DNA of 64,000 bases, taken from NCBI GenBank assembly GCA_002336485.1, contig DDCZ01000048.1:134410-198409 (forward strand), written 5' to 3'. Positions 53,758 through 61,320 of the stretch are shown one piece after another (position 1 is the stretch's first letter; the number at the start of each line of letters is the position of its first letter). The translations under genes and the position numbers were made by a program. This DNA is from Flavobacteriales bacterium UBA1993. GTDB lineage: Bacteria; Bacteroidota; Bacteroidia; Flavobacteriales_G; Salibacteraceae. The notes beneath the pieces are model-generated. The model was not told the DNA's origin. It was given only the letters and a program-made list of their open reading frames with translations, and ran no database searches.

Positions 53758-55989
53758 TCAATTCAGGTCTGTCAGCGATGGCTCTTGCTTGTCTCCTTTT
53801 AATCGGCTCACCGTGTTTACGCCGCTAATGTTTCGGAGCTTTCGCATCAATTCTGTCAAATGCTTGGTATCGTTCACATAAACCATTATTGAACCAGTGA
53901 AAATTCCGTCGTCGGTGTCAAATGAAATGCTTCGCATGTTAACATTGTATTCGTCTGATATTACCTTGGTTAGTTCGTTAACTAGACCAACTTGGTCGAT
54001 TCCACTAATCCGAACACCGGCAAGAAAGGCGATGCTTTCTTGATTTGTCCACTTTGCCTTGACAATACGATAGTTGTACTTCGACATCATTTGAATCGCG
54101 TTCGGGCAGTTTTCCCTATGGATTTTGATGCCATCTGAAATGGTGATAAATCCAAATACACGGTCTCCTGGGATCGGATTGCAGCACGTTGCAAGTTTGT
54201 AATCAAACTTCTCCATCGAATCGCCAATTACTAAACTGGCATTTTTTGCATCGATGGGTGTAACCAGATCCTTCGGACCTTCCGGTTTTTTTCGCACCGT
54301 TCGACGATACTTTAACTGGCCTCCGTCTTTTTTAAGGGCTGCTAGTTTCGAAAGATCAAGTTGCTCAATGCCTACGCGATAGAAAAGCTCCAGAGAAGAT
54401 GGAAGCTTATAGAATGACATGATTCTTCGAAGGTTTTCGTCGTTCATATTAATCTTAAAGCTCTTTAGCTTGCGCTCAAATGTCTCTTTGCCGTCTTGTG
54501 CTATCTGCTTTTTTTCCTCCTTTAAAAGACTCTTGATATTTGACTTTGCTTTTGCAGTCACTACAAAACGCAACCAGTTTTCTTTTGGCCGTTGTTTCTG
54601 TGAAGTCAAAATTTCAACCTGATCTCCGCTCTTAAGATGATAGCTCAGAGGTACCAATCTATGGTTAACCTTGGCTCCTATGCAACGGGCACCAACCATC
54701 GTATGTATTTCGAAGGCGAAATCTAAAGCAGTGGTATTTGACGGTAAACTCCTGAGATCGCCTTTGGGTGTGAAGACAAACATTTCATCGGAGAAAAGAT
54801 TCAGCTTAAAGTCATCGATAAAGTCCAATGCATTCGGATCTGGGTTTTGAAGCGTCTCTCGAATTTTAGTAATCCATTCGTCTAAGGCGTTTTCGCTGGC
54901 AGACTCCTTATACTTCCAATGTGCTGCATATCCCAATTCCGCTATTTCGTCCATCCTGCTTGTGCGAATCTGAACCTCAACCCATTTTCCAAGAGGACTC
55001 ATCACCGTTGTGTGCAGAGATTCGTATCCGTTGCTTTTTGGCGTGCTAATCCAATCGCGTAATCGGTCAGGATTTGGTTGATAGAAATCTGTGACAATAC
55101 TATATACCTTCCAGCAGTCGCTTTTTTCAGAATCATCAAGAGACTCAACAATTATCCGAATGGCAAAAAGGTCGTATACCTCTTCAAAAGGAATGTTTTT
55201 GTTGACCATCTTATTATAGATGGAGTGAATCGACTTTGTCCTTGTCTTTATCTCAAAATTGAAACCTGCGTCTTGCAGGCTACGACGAATTGGTAATGTA
55301 AATCGATTGATAAAGCGTGTGCGAACTGCCTTGCTCTTTTCCAGTGATCGTTCGATGCTGTCGAAAATGTGAGGCTCCTTATACTTTAAGCATAGATCCT
55401 CAAACTCAGATTTCAGATTGTACAATCCAAGACGATGAGAAAGAGGCGCGTATAAATACAACGTTTCTGAGGCGATTTTTTGCTGCTTATCATGCCGCAT
55501 CGAGTCGAGCGTGCGCATATTGTGTAGTCGATCTGCTAACTTGACTAGGATGACTCGAATATCATCAGAAATAGTCAAAAGCATTTTTCGGAAATTCTCT
55601 GCTTGCACCGAAACGTCTTCTCCGAAATGTGCGCCCCGGAGCTTAGTTAGACCATCAATGATTAGCGCGACACGCTTCCCGAATAAGCTTTCAATATCAT
55701 CGAGGTTGATTTCTGTGTCTTCAACAACATCGTGAAGCAAGGCGCAAACGATTGAGGTAGTTCCCAATCCAATTTCTTCGGATACGATTCTAGCAACGGC
55801 AATCGGGTGAAATATATATGCTTCACCAGACTTCCGTCTCATGCCGCCGTGAGCGTCAGCGGCTAGGTCAAATGCCTTCCGAATCATTAATCGATCCGCC
55901 TCGTCAAGCTCGCTTTTCGCATTCTTGAGAAGCGCCCGATATTGGCGCAATATGGCCTTCCTTTCAATCTTTAAATCCTCGTCAGTCAT
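53758..55989 (-). CDS. rsh: bifunctional (p)ppGpp synthetase/hydrolase RelA/SpoT
   Basis: A 743-residue long RSH enzyme. An N-terminal HD hydrolase domain (about 40-195; SIVCALLHDVVEDTEI) is followed by the synthetase domain (about 235-370; FAIRIIVE and TPKSNGYESLHTTV), a TGS domain (about 395-460; VFTPKGDLRSLP), the helical and zinc-finger-like region (YKLATCCNPIPGDRVFGFI) and a C-terminal ACT domain (about 655-740). Both catalytic domains look intact, so it is likely bifunctional. It controls stringent growth. Confidence 0.96.
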   Translation of the reverse strand: MTDEDLKIERKAILRQYRALLKNAKSELDEADRLMIRKAFDLAADAHGGMRRKSGEAYIFHPIAVARIVSEEIGLGTTSIVCALLHDVVEDTEINLDDIESLFGKRVALIIDGLTKLRGAHFGEDVSVQAENFRKMLLTISDDIRVILVKLADRLHNMRTLDSMRHDKQQKIASETLYLYAPLSHRLGLYNLKSEFEDLCLKYKEPHIFDSIERSLEKSKAVRTRFINRFTLPIRRSLQDAGFNFEIKTRTKSIHSIYNKMVNKNIPFEEVYDLFAIRIIVESLDDSEKSDCWKVYSIVTDFYQPNPDRLRDWISTPKSNGYESLHTTVMSPLGKWVEVQIRTSRMDEIAELGYAAHWKYKESASENALDEWITKIRETLQNPDPNALDFIDDFKLNLFSDEMFVFTPKGDLRSLPSNTTALDFAFEIHTMVGARCIGAKVNHRLVPLSYHLKSGDQVEILTSQKQRPKENWLRFVVTAKAKSNIKSLLKEEKKQIAQDGKETFERKLKSFKINMNDENLRRIMSFYKLPSSLELFYRVGIEQLDLSKLAALKKDGGQLKYRRTVRKKPEGPKDLVTPIDAKNASLVIGDSMEKFDYKLATCCNPIPGDRVFGFITISDGIKIHRENCPNAIQMMSKYNYRIVKAKWTNQESIAFLAGVRISGIDQVGLVNELTKVISDEYNVNMRSISFDTDDGIFTGSIMVYVNDTKHLTELMRKLRNISGVNTVSRLKGDKQEPSLTDLN

Positions 55990-56042
55990 GTTTCAACTAA
56001 GGTAATGATGAACTAAGGGATAACGTGCAGAAAAGAGAAAAA

Positions 56043-57308
56043 TCAACTGGCTGGTAACACCTTTGAATTTACTTCACCGAAACCAACTCGTACACCATTT
56101 TTTTCTGAATAGGCACGCATAATGACGGAGTCATGGTCTTGAATAAACTTGCGTTCGCTTCCATCATTCATAGAAACAGGTTTTGTTCCACGCCAAGAGA
56201 TTTCGAGCATAGAACCATAGCTTGTAGGAACTGGGCCGCTGATAGTTCCCGACGCCATCATGTCTCCAACTCTAATCGGGCATCCGTTTATGGTGTGATG
56301 TGCCAGCTGCTGCGCATAATTCCAATACATGTATTTGTAGTTTGAATTTGAAACGCACGTAGCTTCCTGTCCTTCCGGTTCGATCAGCACTTCCAGATTG
56401 ATGTCAATATTTTTATTTCCGTCAAATTCGAGGTATGGAAAGACCTTTGGTTCTTGATTGCTCCCAGCTACCTTAAAAGGTTCAAGAGCGTCCATTGTTA
56501 CGATCCATGGGGAAATAGATGAGGCGAAATTCTTGGCGAGGAAAGGTCCAAGTGGAACATATTCCCAGGTTTGAATATCCCGTGCACTCCAATCATTGAA
56601 AATGACCATTCCGAAAATATAATCTTCGGCTTCACCTGTTGATATTGATTGCCCCATAGGCTTGCCATTGAAAGTTACAAATGCCATTTCAAGTTCAAAA
56701 TCAAGCAGTTTGCACGGTCCAAAGGAAGGTTCGGTTTGATCCTTAGGTTTCATTTGCCCCTTTGGTCTATGAATTGGCTCGCCACTTAAAACTATGGAAG
56801 ATGATCGGCCGTGATACCCTACGGGAATGTGTTTCCAGTTTGGTAAGAGTGCGTTGTCTGGGTCGCGAAACATTGTTCCAACGTTTCGTGCGTGGTCCTG
56901 GCTTGAATAGAAATCGGTGTAATCGCCGATTTCGACAGGAAGATGCATGGTAACACTCTCTTGTTTGTGCAAGAAGACGTCTTTTTTGGTGCTAAGTTTT
57001 AAATCATCACAGTCAGTCGATAGCAAATGGGATATTCGATTCCTCAATTCAGTCGTTCCCTGTTTGCCTATTTTCATCATGCAATTGAGGTACTCAGACT
57101 CGAAATGGCTTCTGGCGTATTTCCCAAGATCTAGAAACCCGAGATCGTAGAGCGCGGCCAAGTCAAGTACATAATCACCTATCGCTACACCTACGCGTTT
57201 AGGGTTGCCATTATTAGAGAAAATCCCAAATGGGAGGTTCTGGATCGAAAAATCAGAGGAGCTTTCAATATCTATCCAGCTTTTCTTTCTAGGGTCATTT
57301 GCTTCCAT
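56043..57308 (-). CDS. fahA: fumarylacetoacetase
   Basis: FahA hydrolyses 4-fumarylacetoacetate to fumarate and acetoacetate, the last step of tyrosine breakdown. The 421-residue protein has the N-terminal SH3-like domain (IQNLPFGIFSNNGNPKRVG, YVLDLAAL) and the FAH catalytic domain with DYTDFYSSQDHARNVG, HGRSSSIVLSG, LLDFELEMAFV (metal Glu) and WSARDIQTWEYVPLGPFLAK. The length matches the eukaryotic-type enzyme. No other tyrosine-catabolism gene is in the window. It is 14 bp downstream of glyA. Confidence 0.95.
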   Translation of the reverse strand: MEANDPRKKSWIDIESSSDFSIQNLPFGIFSNNGNPKRVGVAIGDYVLDLAALYDLGFLDLGKYARSHFESEYLNCMMKIGKQGTTELRNRISHLLSTDCDDLKLSTKKDVFLHKQESVTMHLPVEIGDYTDFYSSQDHARNVGTMFRDPDNALLPNWKHIPVGYHGRSSSIVLSGEPIHRPKGQMKPKDQTEPSFGPCKLLDFELEMAFVTFNGKPMGQSISTGEAEDYIFGMVIFNDWSARDIQTWEYVPLGPFLAKNFASSISPWIVTMDALEPFKVAGSNQEPKVFPYLEFDGNKNIDINLEVLIEPEGQEATCVSNSNYKYMYWNYAQQLAHHTINGCPIRVGDMMASGTISGPVPTSYGSMLEISWRGTKPVSMNDGSERKFIQDHDSVIMRAYSEKNGVRVGFGEVNSKVLPAS

Positions 57309-57322
57309 AATAGGTTCTTCTT

Positions 57323-58597
57323 TTAGCTTGCGAATAGGGGTAGTTTCATCATTTCTTTATTGATCTCGGCGCGAACTTGTTCGACAATGCTTTCGTCACC
57401 CTTGCTTTCAATAACCCGATCAATGAGGTCTACGATCCAAGGAATCATATCAGGCGTGACACCTCGCGTTGTAATTGCCGCAGTACCAACCCGAATGCCA
57501 GAGGTGACAAATGGTGATTTGTCATCGAATGGCACCATGTTTTTATTTACCGTGATATCAGCAGCTACTAATGCCGCTTCAGCCGCTTTTCCGCTGATGT
57601 CTTTATTTCTAAGATCAATCAGCATCATGTGATTGTCCGTGCCACCTGAAATAACTTTATAGTCTCTTTTCATTAATTCTTCAGCCATGGTCTTTGCATT
57701 TTCAACTACTTGAAGGCAGTATTCCATGTATTCATCGGTAAGTGCTTCTCCGAATGCAACCGCTTTTGACGCAATAACGTGCTCCAATGGTCCACCTTGA
57801 GTTCCTGGGAAGACACCACTGTCTAACACAGCGCTCATCATCCGAGTCACTCCTTTTGGCGTTTTCAATCCCCATGGATTTTCGAAATCTTTTCCCATCA
57901 TTATCATTCCTCCGCGAGGGCCGCGTAAAGTTTTGTGGGTCGTTGTAGTAACAATATGACAATGGGGTAGAGGATCATTTAAGATTCCCTTTGCAATCAA
58001 CCCTGATGGATGAGAAATGTCGGCTAGAAGCAACGCTCCAACTTCGTCTGCTATGGATCGAAGTTTTTCGTAGTCCCAGTCTCTGCTATAAGCCGAGGCA
58101 CCGCAAATGATCATTTTTGGGTTTACGCTTTTTGCTTTTTCCTCTACTTTATTCCAGTCGATCAACCCAGTTTCGGGCTCTACTCCATAAAACTGACTTT
58201 TATAGAGCTTACCGCTAAAGTTTACGGAACTTCCATGGGTTAAATGACCACCATGACTGAGATCGAACCCTAAGATGGTGTCTCCAGTATTTAAGCAAGC
58301 TAGCATCACAGCCGCGTTTGCTTGAGCCCCACTATGTGGTTGAACGTTCACCCAATCGGCATTGAATAGTGCTTTTGCTCTGTCGATGGCAAGTTGCTCC
58401 GTTTGGTCTACAAACTGACAACCACCATAGTAGCGCTTTCCAGGGTATCCTTCGGCGTATTTGTTTGTCATAACGGAACCCATAGCTTCCATGACTTGAT
58501 CGCTCACAAAGTTTTCTGAGGCTATCAATTCTATGCCATGTTCCTGCCTTTGTCGCTCATCCTGGATGATATCAAATACCTGCTCGTCTCGTTGCAT
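57323..58597 (-). CDS. glyA: serine hydroxymethyltransferase
   Basis: GlyA interconverts serine and glycine with tetrahydrofolate, the main source of one-carbon units. With the start at ATG 58597 (MQRDEQVFDIIQDER) it has 424 residues; an upstream ATG at 58654 would add 19 residues without family similarity and would cover the promoter box at 58621-58628. Motifs: ASENFVSDQVMEAMGSVMTN, YYGGCQFVD and the PLP lysine in VTTTTHKTLRGPRGG. All are intact. Confidence 0.96.
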   Translation of the reverse strand: MQRDEQVFDIIQDERQRQEHGIELIASENFVSDQVMEAMGSVMTNKYAEGYPGKRYYGGCQFVDQTEQLAIDRAKALFNADWVNVQPHSGAQANAAVMLACLNTGDTILGFDLSHGGHLTHGSSVNFSGKLYKSQFYGVEPETGLIDWNKVEEKAKSVNPKMIICGASAYSRDWDYEKLRSIADEVGALLLADISHPSGLIAKGILNDPLPHCHIVTTTTHKTLRGPRGGMIMMGKDFENPWGLKTPKGVTRMMSAVLDSGVFPGTQGGPLEHVIASKAVAFGEALTDEYMEYCLQVVENAKTMAEELMKRDYKVISGGTDNHMMLIDLRNKDISGKAAEAALVAADITVNKNMVPFDDKSPFVTSGIRVGTAAITTRGVTPDMIPWIVDLIDRVIESKGDESIVEQVRAEINKEMMKLPLFAS

Positions 58598-58620
58598 AAA
58601 GTGTAATTTTATAGGGTTCG

Positions 58621-58628
58621 CAAATGTA
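58621..58628 (-). promoter_or_regulatory. putative -7 box of glyA
   Basis: Minus-strand TACATTTG is an exact TAnnTTTG match, 23 nt before the ATG at 58597. A TTTG on the minus strand at 58652-58655 lies at about -33 spacing (23 nt between elements). Confidence 0.5.
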
Positions 58629-58632
58629 GTCA

Positions 58633-59223
58633 TTGGCCTTGCAAAACCACTCAAATTCTAAATTGCCACGCTGGCTGGTAATCTTCATACTCACCGTTTT
58701 TACGGTGCATTACTCGGTGATCCTTGTAAACCATTTTAGTAAGAAAATTCTTCCGAAACGACTTTATTATGCAACCAATAGCTACTTGGTACCCTGGTTT
58801 TTTCAAAACCTAACCGCCTTCGCGCCCGATCCACCCATCAACAGGCACGTTTTTGTATACAGAACCCTGACGAATGATACTTGGAGTGGTTGGAAATATC
58901 CCGCGTACCATTACCTCAGCAAGCAGTGGAAGAATCGATTTGACGTGGCAACCAAAACCCACGATCAAATCGAATTGGTCGGAGATCATCTATACATAAC
59001 AGCCAATCGATATCCTGGCAACGGAATATACAAGTCATCGAACGGAGCCACCCTGCCTGCCGTTGTATCTGCAAAAAAGGTAATCGAACTACGACGTGAC
59101 GATGTCAGCCAAATTGATTCATTTCAGGTTGCTATTTATATTCAACGCGTTCGATCTATTGACGGTAGAACTGTGAAAACAGATTCAGCCTTGTTTTACC
59201 CAAAATTTGGTTGGAATGATTAA
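58633..59223 (+). CDS. one-TM protein with QNLTAFAPDPP motif, HTTM partner (DUF5819-like)
   Basis: A 196-residue protein with a single N-terminal membrane helix (about 14-33, WLVIFILTVFTVHYSVILV) and an extracytoplasmic domain of about 160 residues. The sequence PWFFQNLTAFAPDPPINRH (about 54-72) resembles the W-x-LFAP-x-P signature of DUF5819-type proteins. It reads from TTG 58633; no ATG or GTG start is available before the membrane helix. It is coupled to the HTTM gene by an 8-bp overlap, so the two are likely a functional pair. The function is unknown. Confidence 0.7.
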   Translation: MALQNHSNSKLPRWLVIFILTVFTVHYSVILVNHFSKKILPKRLYYATNSYLVPWFFQNLTAFAPDPPINRHVFVYRTLTNDTWSGWKYPAYHYLSKQWKNRFDVATKTHDQIELVGDHLYITANRYPGNGIYKSSNGATLPAVVSAKKVIELRRDDVSQIDSFQVAIYIQRVRSIDGRTVKTDSALFYPKFGWND

Positions 59224-60136
59224 AGGGATTCTCTTTTTCGATCAATGGCAAGATGAGATAAGCAGTCCATTTTCGAGTGCACTTTTTATTAGAGTATTAA
59301 ACCTGGTTGGGTTTCTATTGATCTTGTGGATGCTGCCTATTGCCGATCAGGTATGGGGATCGGATCATTTTGTTATTGTGACCCAGTCCTTTGATGGAAT
59401 TGGTCGTTTTGCGATGTTGCTGCGTGAGCCCTTTTTTAGGGATCATTATTGGTGGTTTATCATTCCTTTTTTATTTACCACTGCCGCCGCCGTAATAGGA
59501 TACACAAATGCAATGCTGAGGTTTTTTACGTGGATTCTTTTTGTAAACATTCACTACGCCAATTTTGAAATTAGCAATGGCGGATGGCATTTATTGCATC
59601 ATCTTTTTCTGCTATCTATATTTCTATTTCACGTTCCTGAAAAGGAAAGAAGTAAATCGGCATCGGCGAAACGATTATTGCATAACCTAGGTTTCTATTT
59701 CATTTGGATTCAAATCTCAATCCTTTATTTGACCGCAGGTTTTCATAAGCTTTTAGGAACCTATTGGTTGAATGGTGAGGCACTTATGCTCACTTTGTCC
59801 ATGGAGGAGTTTTCATTGCCCTATATTATGAGATTGGCCGAATCTAATACCTGGTATTTTCAACTTGGTACGTGGGGCAGTCTTTTGTATCAAATCCTCT
59901 TTCCATTTTTAATTTGGATTCGAAGACTTAGACCGATTTTGCTAGCAATCGGATTGGTTTTTCACCTGTCCGTGGCTTTTATTGTTGGTGTTACAGACTT
60001 CGGACTGATCCTGGTCGGAGTGTATTCCATCTTTATCCCTGAGGGCATTGCACGAAACTGGCTTCAGTTTGCCGGATGGGAATTTGTTCGAAGAAAAATG
60101 GCTGGAATCAGAATCATTAAGGGTACTGGTGATTGA
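59216..60136 (+). CDS. HTTM-like (vitamin K-dependent carboxylase-related) membrane protein
   Basis: A 306-residue membrane protein with about 7 helices. It resembles the HTTM family (horizontally transferred transmembrane domain related to gamma-carboxylase): an amphipathic N-terminal segment, FVIVTQSFDGIGRFAMLLR, HYANFEISNGGWHLLHHLF, and YLTAGFHKLLGTYWLNGEA near residue 180. The catalytic Lys of the carboxylase cannot be assigned by eye. The start is ATG 59216, which overlaps the upstream stop. Its last 73 bp overlap, antisense, the end of the exosortase partner gene. Confidence 0.75.
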   Translation: MIKGILFFDQWQDEISSPFSSALFIRVLNLVGFLLILWMLPIADQVWGSDHFVIVTQSFDGIGRFAMLLREPFFRDHYWWFIIPFLFTTAAAVIGYTNAMLRFFTWILFVNIHYANFEISNGGWHLLHHLFLLSIFLFHVPEKERSKSASAKRLLHNLGFYFIWIQISILYLTAGFHKLLGTYWLNGEALMLTLSMEEFSLPYIMRLAESNTWYFQLGTWGSLLYQILFPFLIWIRRLRPILLAIGLVFHLSVAFIVGVTDFGLILVGVYSIFIPEGIARNWLQFAGWEFVRRKMAGIRIIKGTGD

Positions 60137-60543
60137 GCCAAGCCCATGAAGAATCGACTTAGGAGATAGCCGTCCTCCGCGTTGTCGAATGCACTATATC
60201 CCACAAAGAGAATCGTTGAGACAACAATTAGTGCGGCATATAGGAAGACAGACTCCCGTGCATAAAATGAATTGAAAAGGTATTTAAGCGCCAGGGTTGT
60301 TTCAATCAAATAGATGACGGAAAATACGCCAGTCAAAGCCCATTTTAGGTAGTAGATTGTCCAATAGTCGAATCCATCAAGAAATGATAATACTCGAGAC
60401 ATATTTGAAGTTTCATGGCCATACCACAAAAAGCTGAGCTGCTCATTTATGTTTACAAAAAGGAATTCTCTCACGTATCCGGTCGAAGCCAGAAGGACAA
60501 CTAATAAAAGACTGATGGAGATGAAGCGCAGCCTATTCTTCAT
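60064..60543 (-). CDS. exosortase-associated membrane protein
   Basis: A 159-residue protein with about four helices: KNRLRFISISLLLVVLLAST, a central WTIYYLKWALTGVFSVIYLIE, VFLYAALIVVSTILFVGY, and a short last one in PLMILIPAIFL. The start is ATG 60543; the reading from TTG 60549 adds two residues. It overlaps the exosortase gene (stop at 60533). Small membrane proteins beside exosortases in Bacteroidota carry names such as 'exosortase F system-associated' or 'XrtX-associated'; I cannot decide which family this is from the sequence alone. Confidence 0.65.
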   Translation of the reverse strand: MKNRLRFISISLLLVVLLASTGYVREFLFVNINEQLSFLWYGHETSNMSRVLSFLDGFDYWTIYYLKWALTGVFSVIYLIETTLALKYLFNSFYARESVFLYAALIVVSTILFVGYSAFDNAEDGYLLSRFFMGLAQSPVPLMILIPAIFLRTNSHPAN

Positions 60544-61081
60544 CCACAATCGGTTTTATTGGAGTGCCCATTCTCGACCACAGATACCATAGATAGAATA
60601 CATATCCATATACCAATATTGTGAAGGTGTATGTGTGATTGAAATCGAGGATTTCAGGATCTGGAAAGAAGTATACTGTCAGTGTTAGCCATATAATTCG
60701 GAGAATATTTAAAATGTGGATGGTGATAATTCCGAATGGGATAAACCATGCCTTTTTTTTCCAATCACCAGGATAGACTAGCACAAATCCAGTAAATAGA
60801 GCGAAGAGTGTGAGTCCATTGCACGGATCTCCGATCCAAAGCCCATGTGTGCCGTCGATTCCGATAGTTCGGATGGAAGAAATCTCACTTTCAGAAATGA
60901 GACTAAACCCTAGGCTTTCCAGAATAAACCCAGATACGGACTCAAGGTTGCGAATAACCATAAGGTCAAGCTTACCTGCCGGGTGCAGATATTGTTGATA
61001 CAGTAAGTACCAAATAGCGTAAACAAAAACCGCCTTCAAAAGAAAGCGGTATAGGGGATCGTCCCAGTATTTTTTGATCAT
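60533..61081 (-). CDS. exosortase/archaeosortase family protein
   Basis: A 182-residue integral membrane transpeptidase-like enzyme of the exosortase superfamily, which cleaves and re-attaches substrates at a C-terminal sorting signal. About six helices. Candidate catalytic residues are C87 in WIGDPCNGLTLFALF, R128 in IHILNILRIIWL and H149 in LDFNHTYTF; Cys, Arg and Arg/His at these places define the superfamily. The small size and lack of the extra C-terminal domain fit the short Bacteroidota forms (XrtF/XrtX/XrtN-like); the exact subfamily is not decided. The PID-signal gene lies 17 bp upstream on the same strand. Confidence 0.88.
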   Translation of the reverse strand: MIKKYWDDPLYRFLLKAVFVYAIWYLLYQQYLHPAGKLDLMVIRNLESVSGFILESLGFSLISESEISSIRTIGIDGTHGLWIGDPCNGLTLFALFTGFVLVYPGDWKKKAWFIPFGIITIHILNILRIIWLTLTVYFFPDPEILDFNHTYTFTILVYGYVFYLWYLWSRMGTPIKPIVDEE

Positions 61082-61098
61082 TTTCAGATCGCAGATGC

Positions 61099-61320
61099 TT
61101 AGTTAGTTGCTACGAAAAGCTTGCGTCCTGCGAAAGCTGCTCCAGCAATAAAGAGAAGGCTGATTCCACCATCAATTGGAATGCATGGAGGAGGCCAACA
61201 TCCAGCACCTCCACCAGATACTCCACCTGTTCCAGCGGTTGGCGGGGCGTATAAATCAAAAGTCATAAGACCTCCAAGAACTATAGAAGTTGCGATTAAC
61301 CGTTTTGCAGCTTTTTTCAT
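61099..61320 (-). CDS. 73-residue protein with C-terminal PID-type sorting signal (putative exosortase substrate)
   Basis: A very small exported protein. A Sec-type signal (MKKAAKRLIATSIVLGGLMT) leads to a Gly/Pro-rich middle and the pair C41/C46 in GCWPPPCIPIDGG. A C-terminal tripartite signal follows: PIDGG (48-52), a hydrophobic helix (53-65, SLLFIAGAAFAGR) and a basic end (RKLFV). This is the shape of PID-CTERM-type sorting signals recognised by exosortases. If both ends are processed, about 25 residues remain. It begins at ATG 61320, sharing one base with the stop of the T9SS cargo gene (TAATG). Confidence 0.82.
   Translation of the reverse strand: MKKAAKRLIATSIVLGGLMTFDLYAPPTAGTGGVSGGGAGCWPPPCIPIDGGISLLFIAGAAFAGRKLFVATN

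Noticed and set aside
58598..58654. 19-residue extension of glyA
   Set aside because: It covers the exact -7 box at 58621-58628 and overlaps the divergent gene; the family N-terminus starts at 58597.
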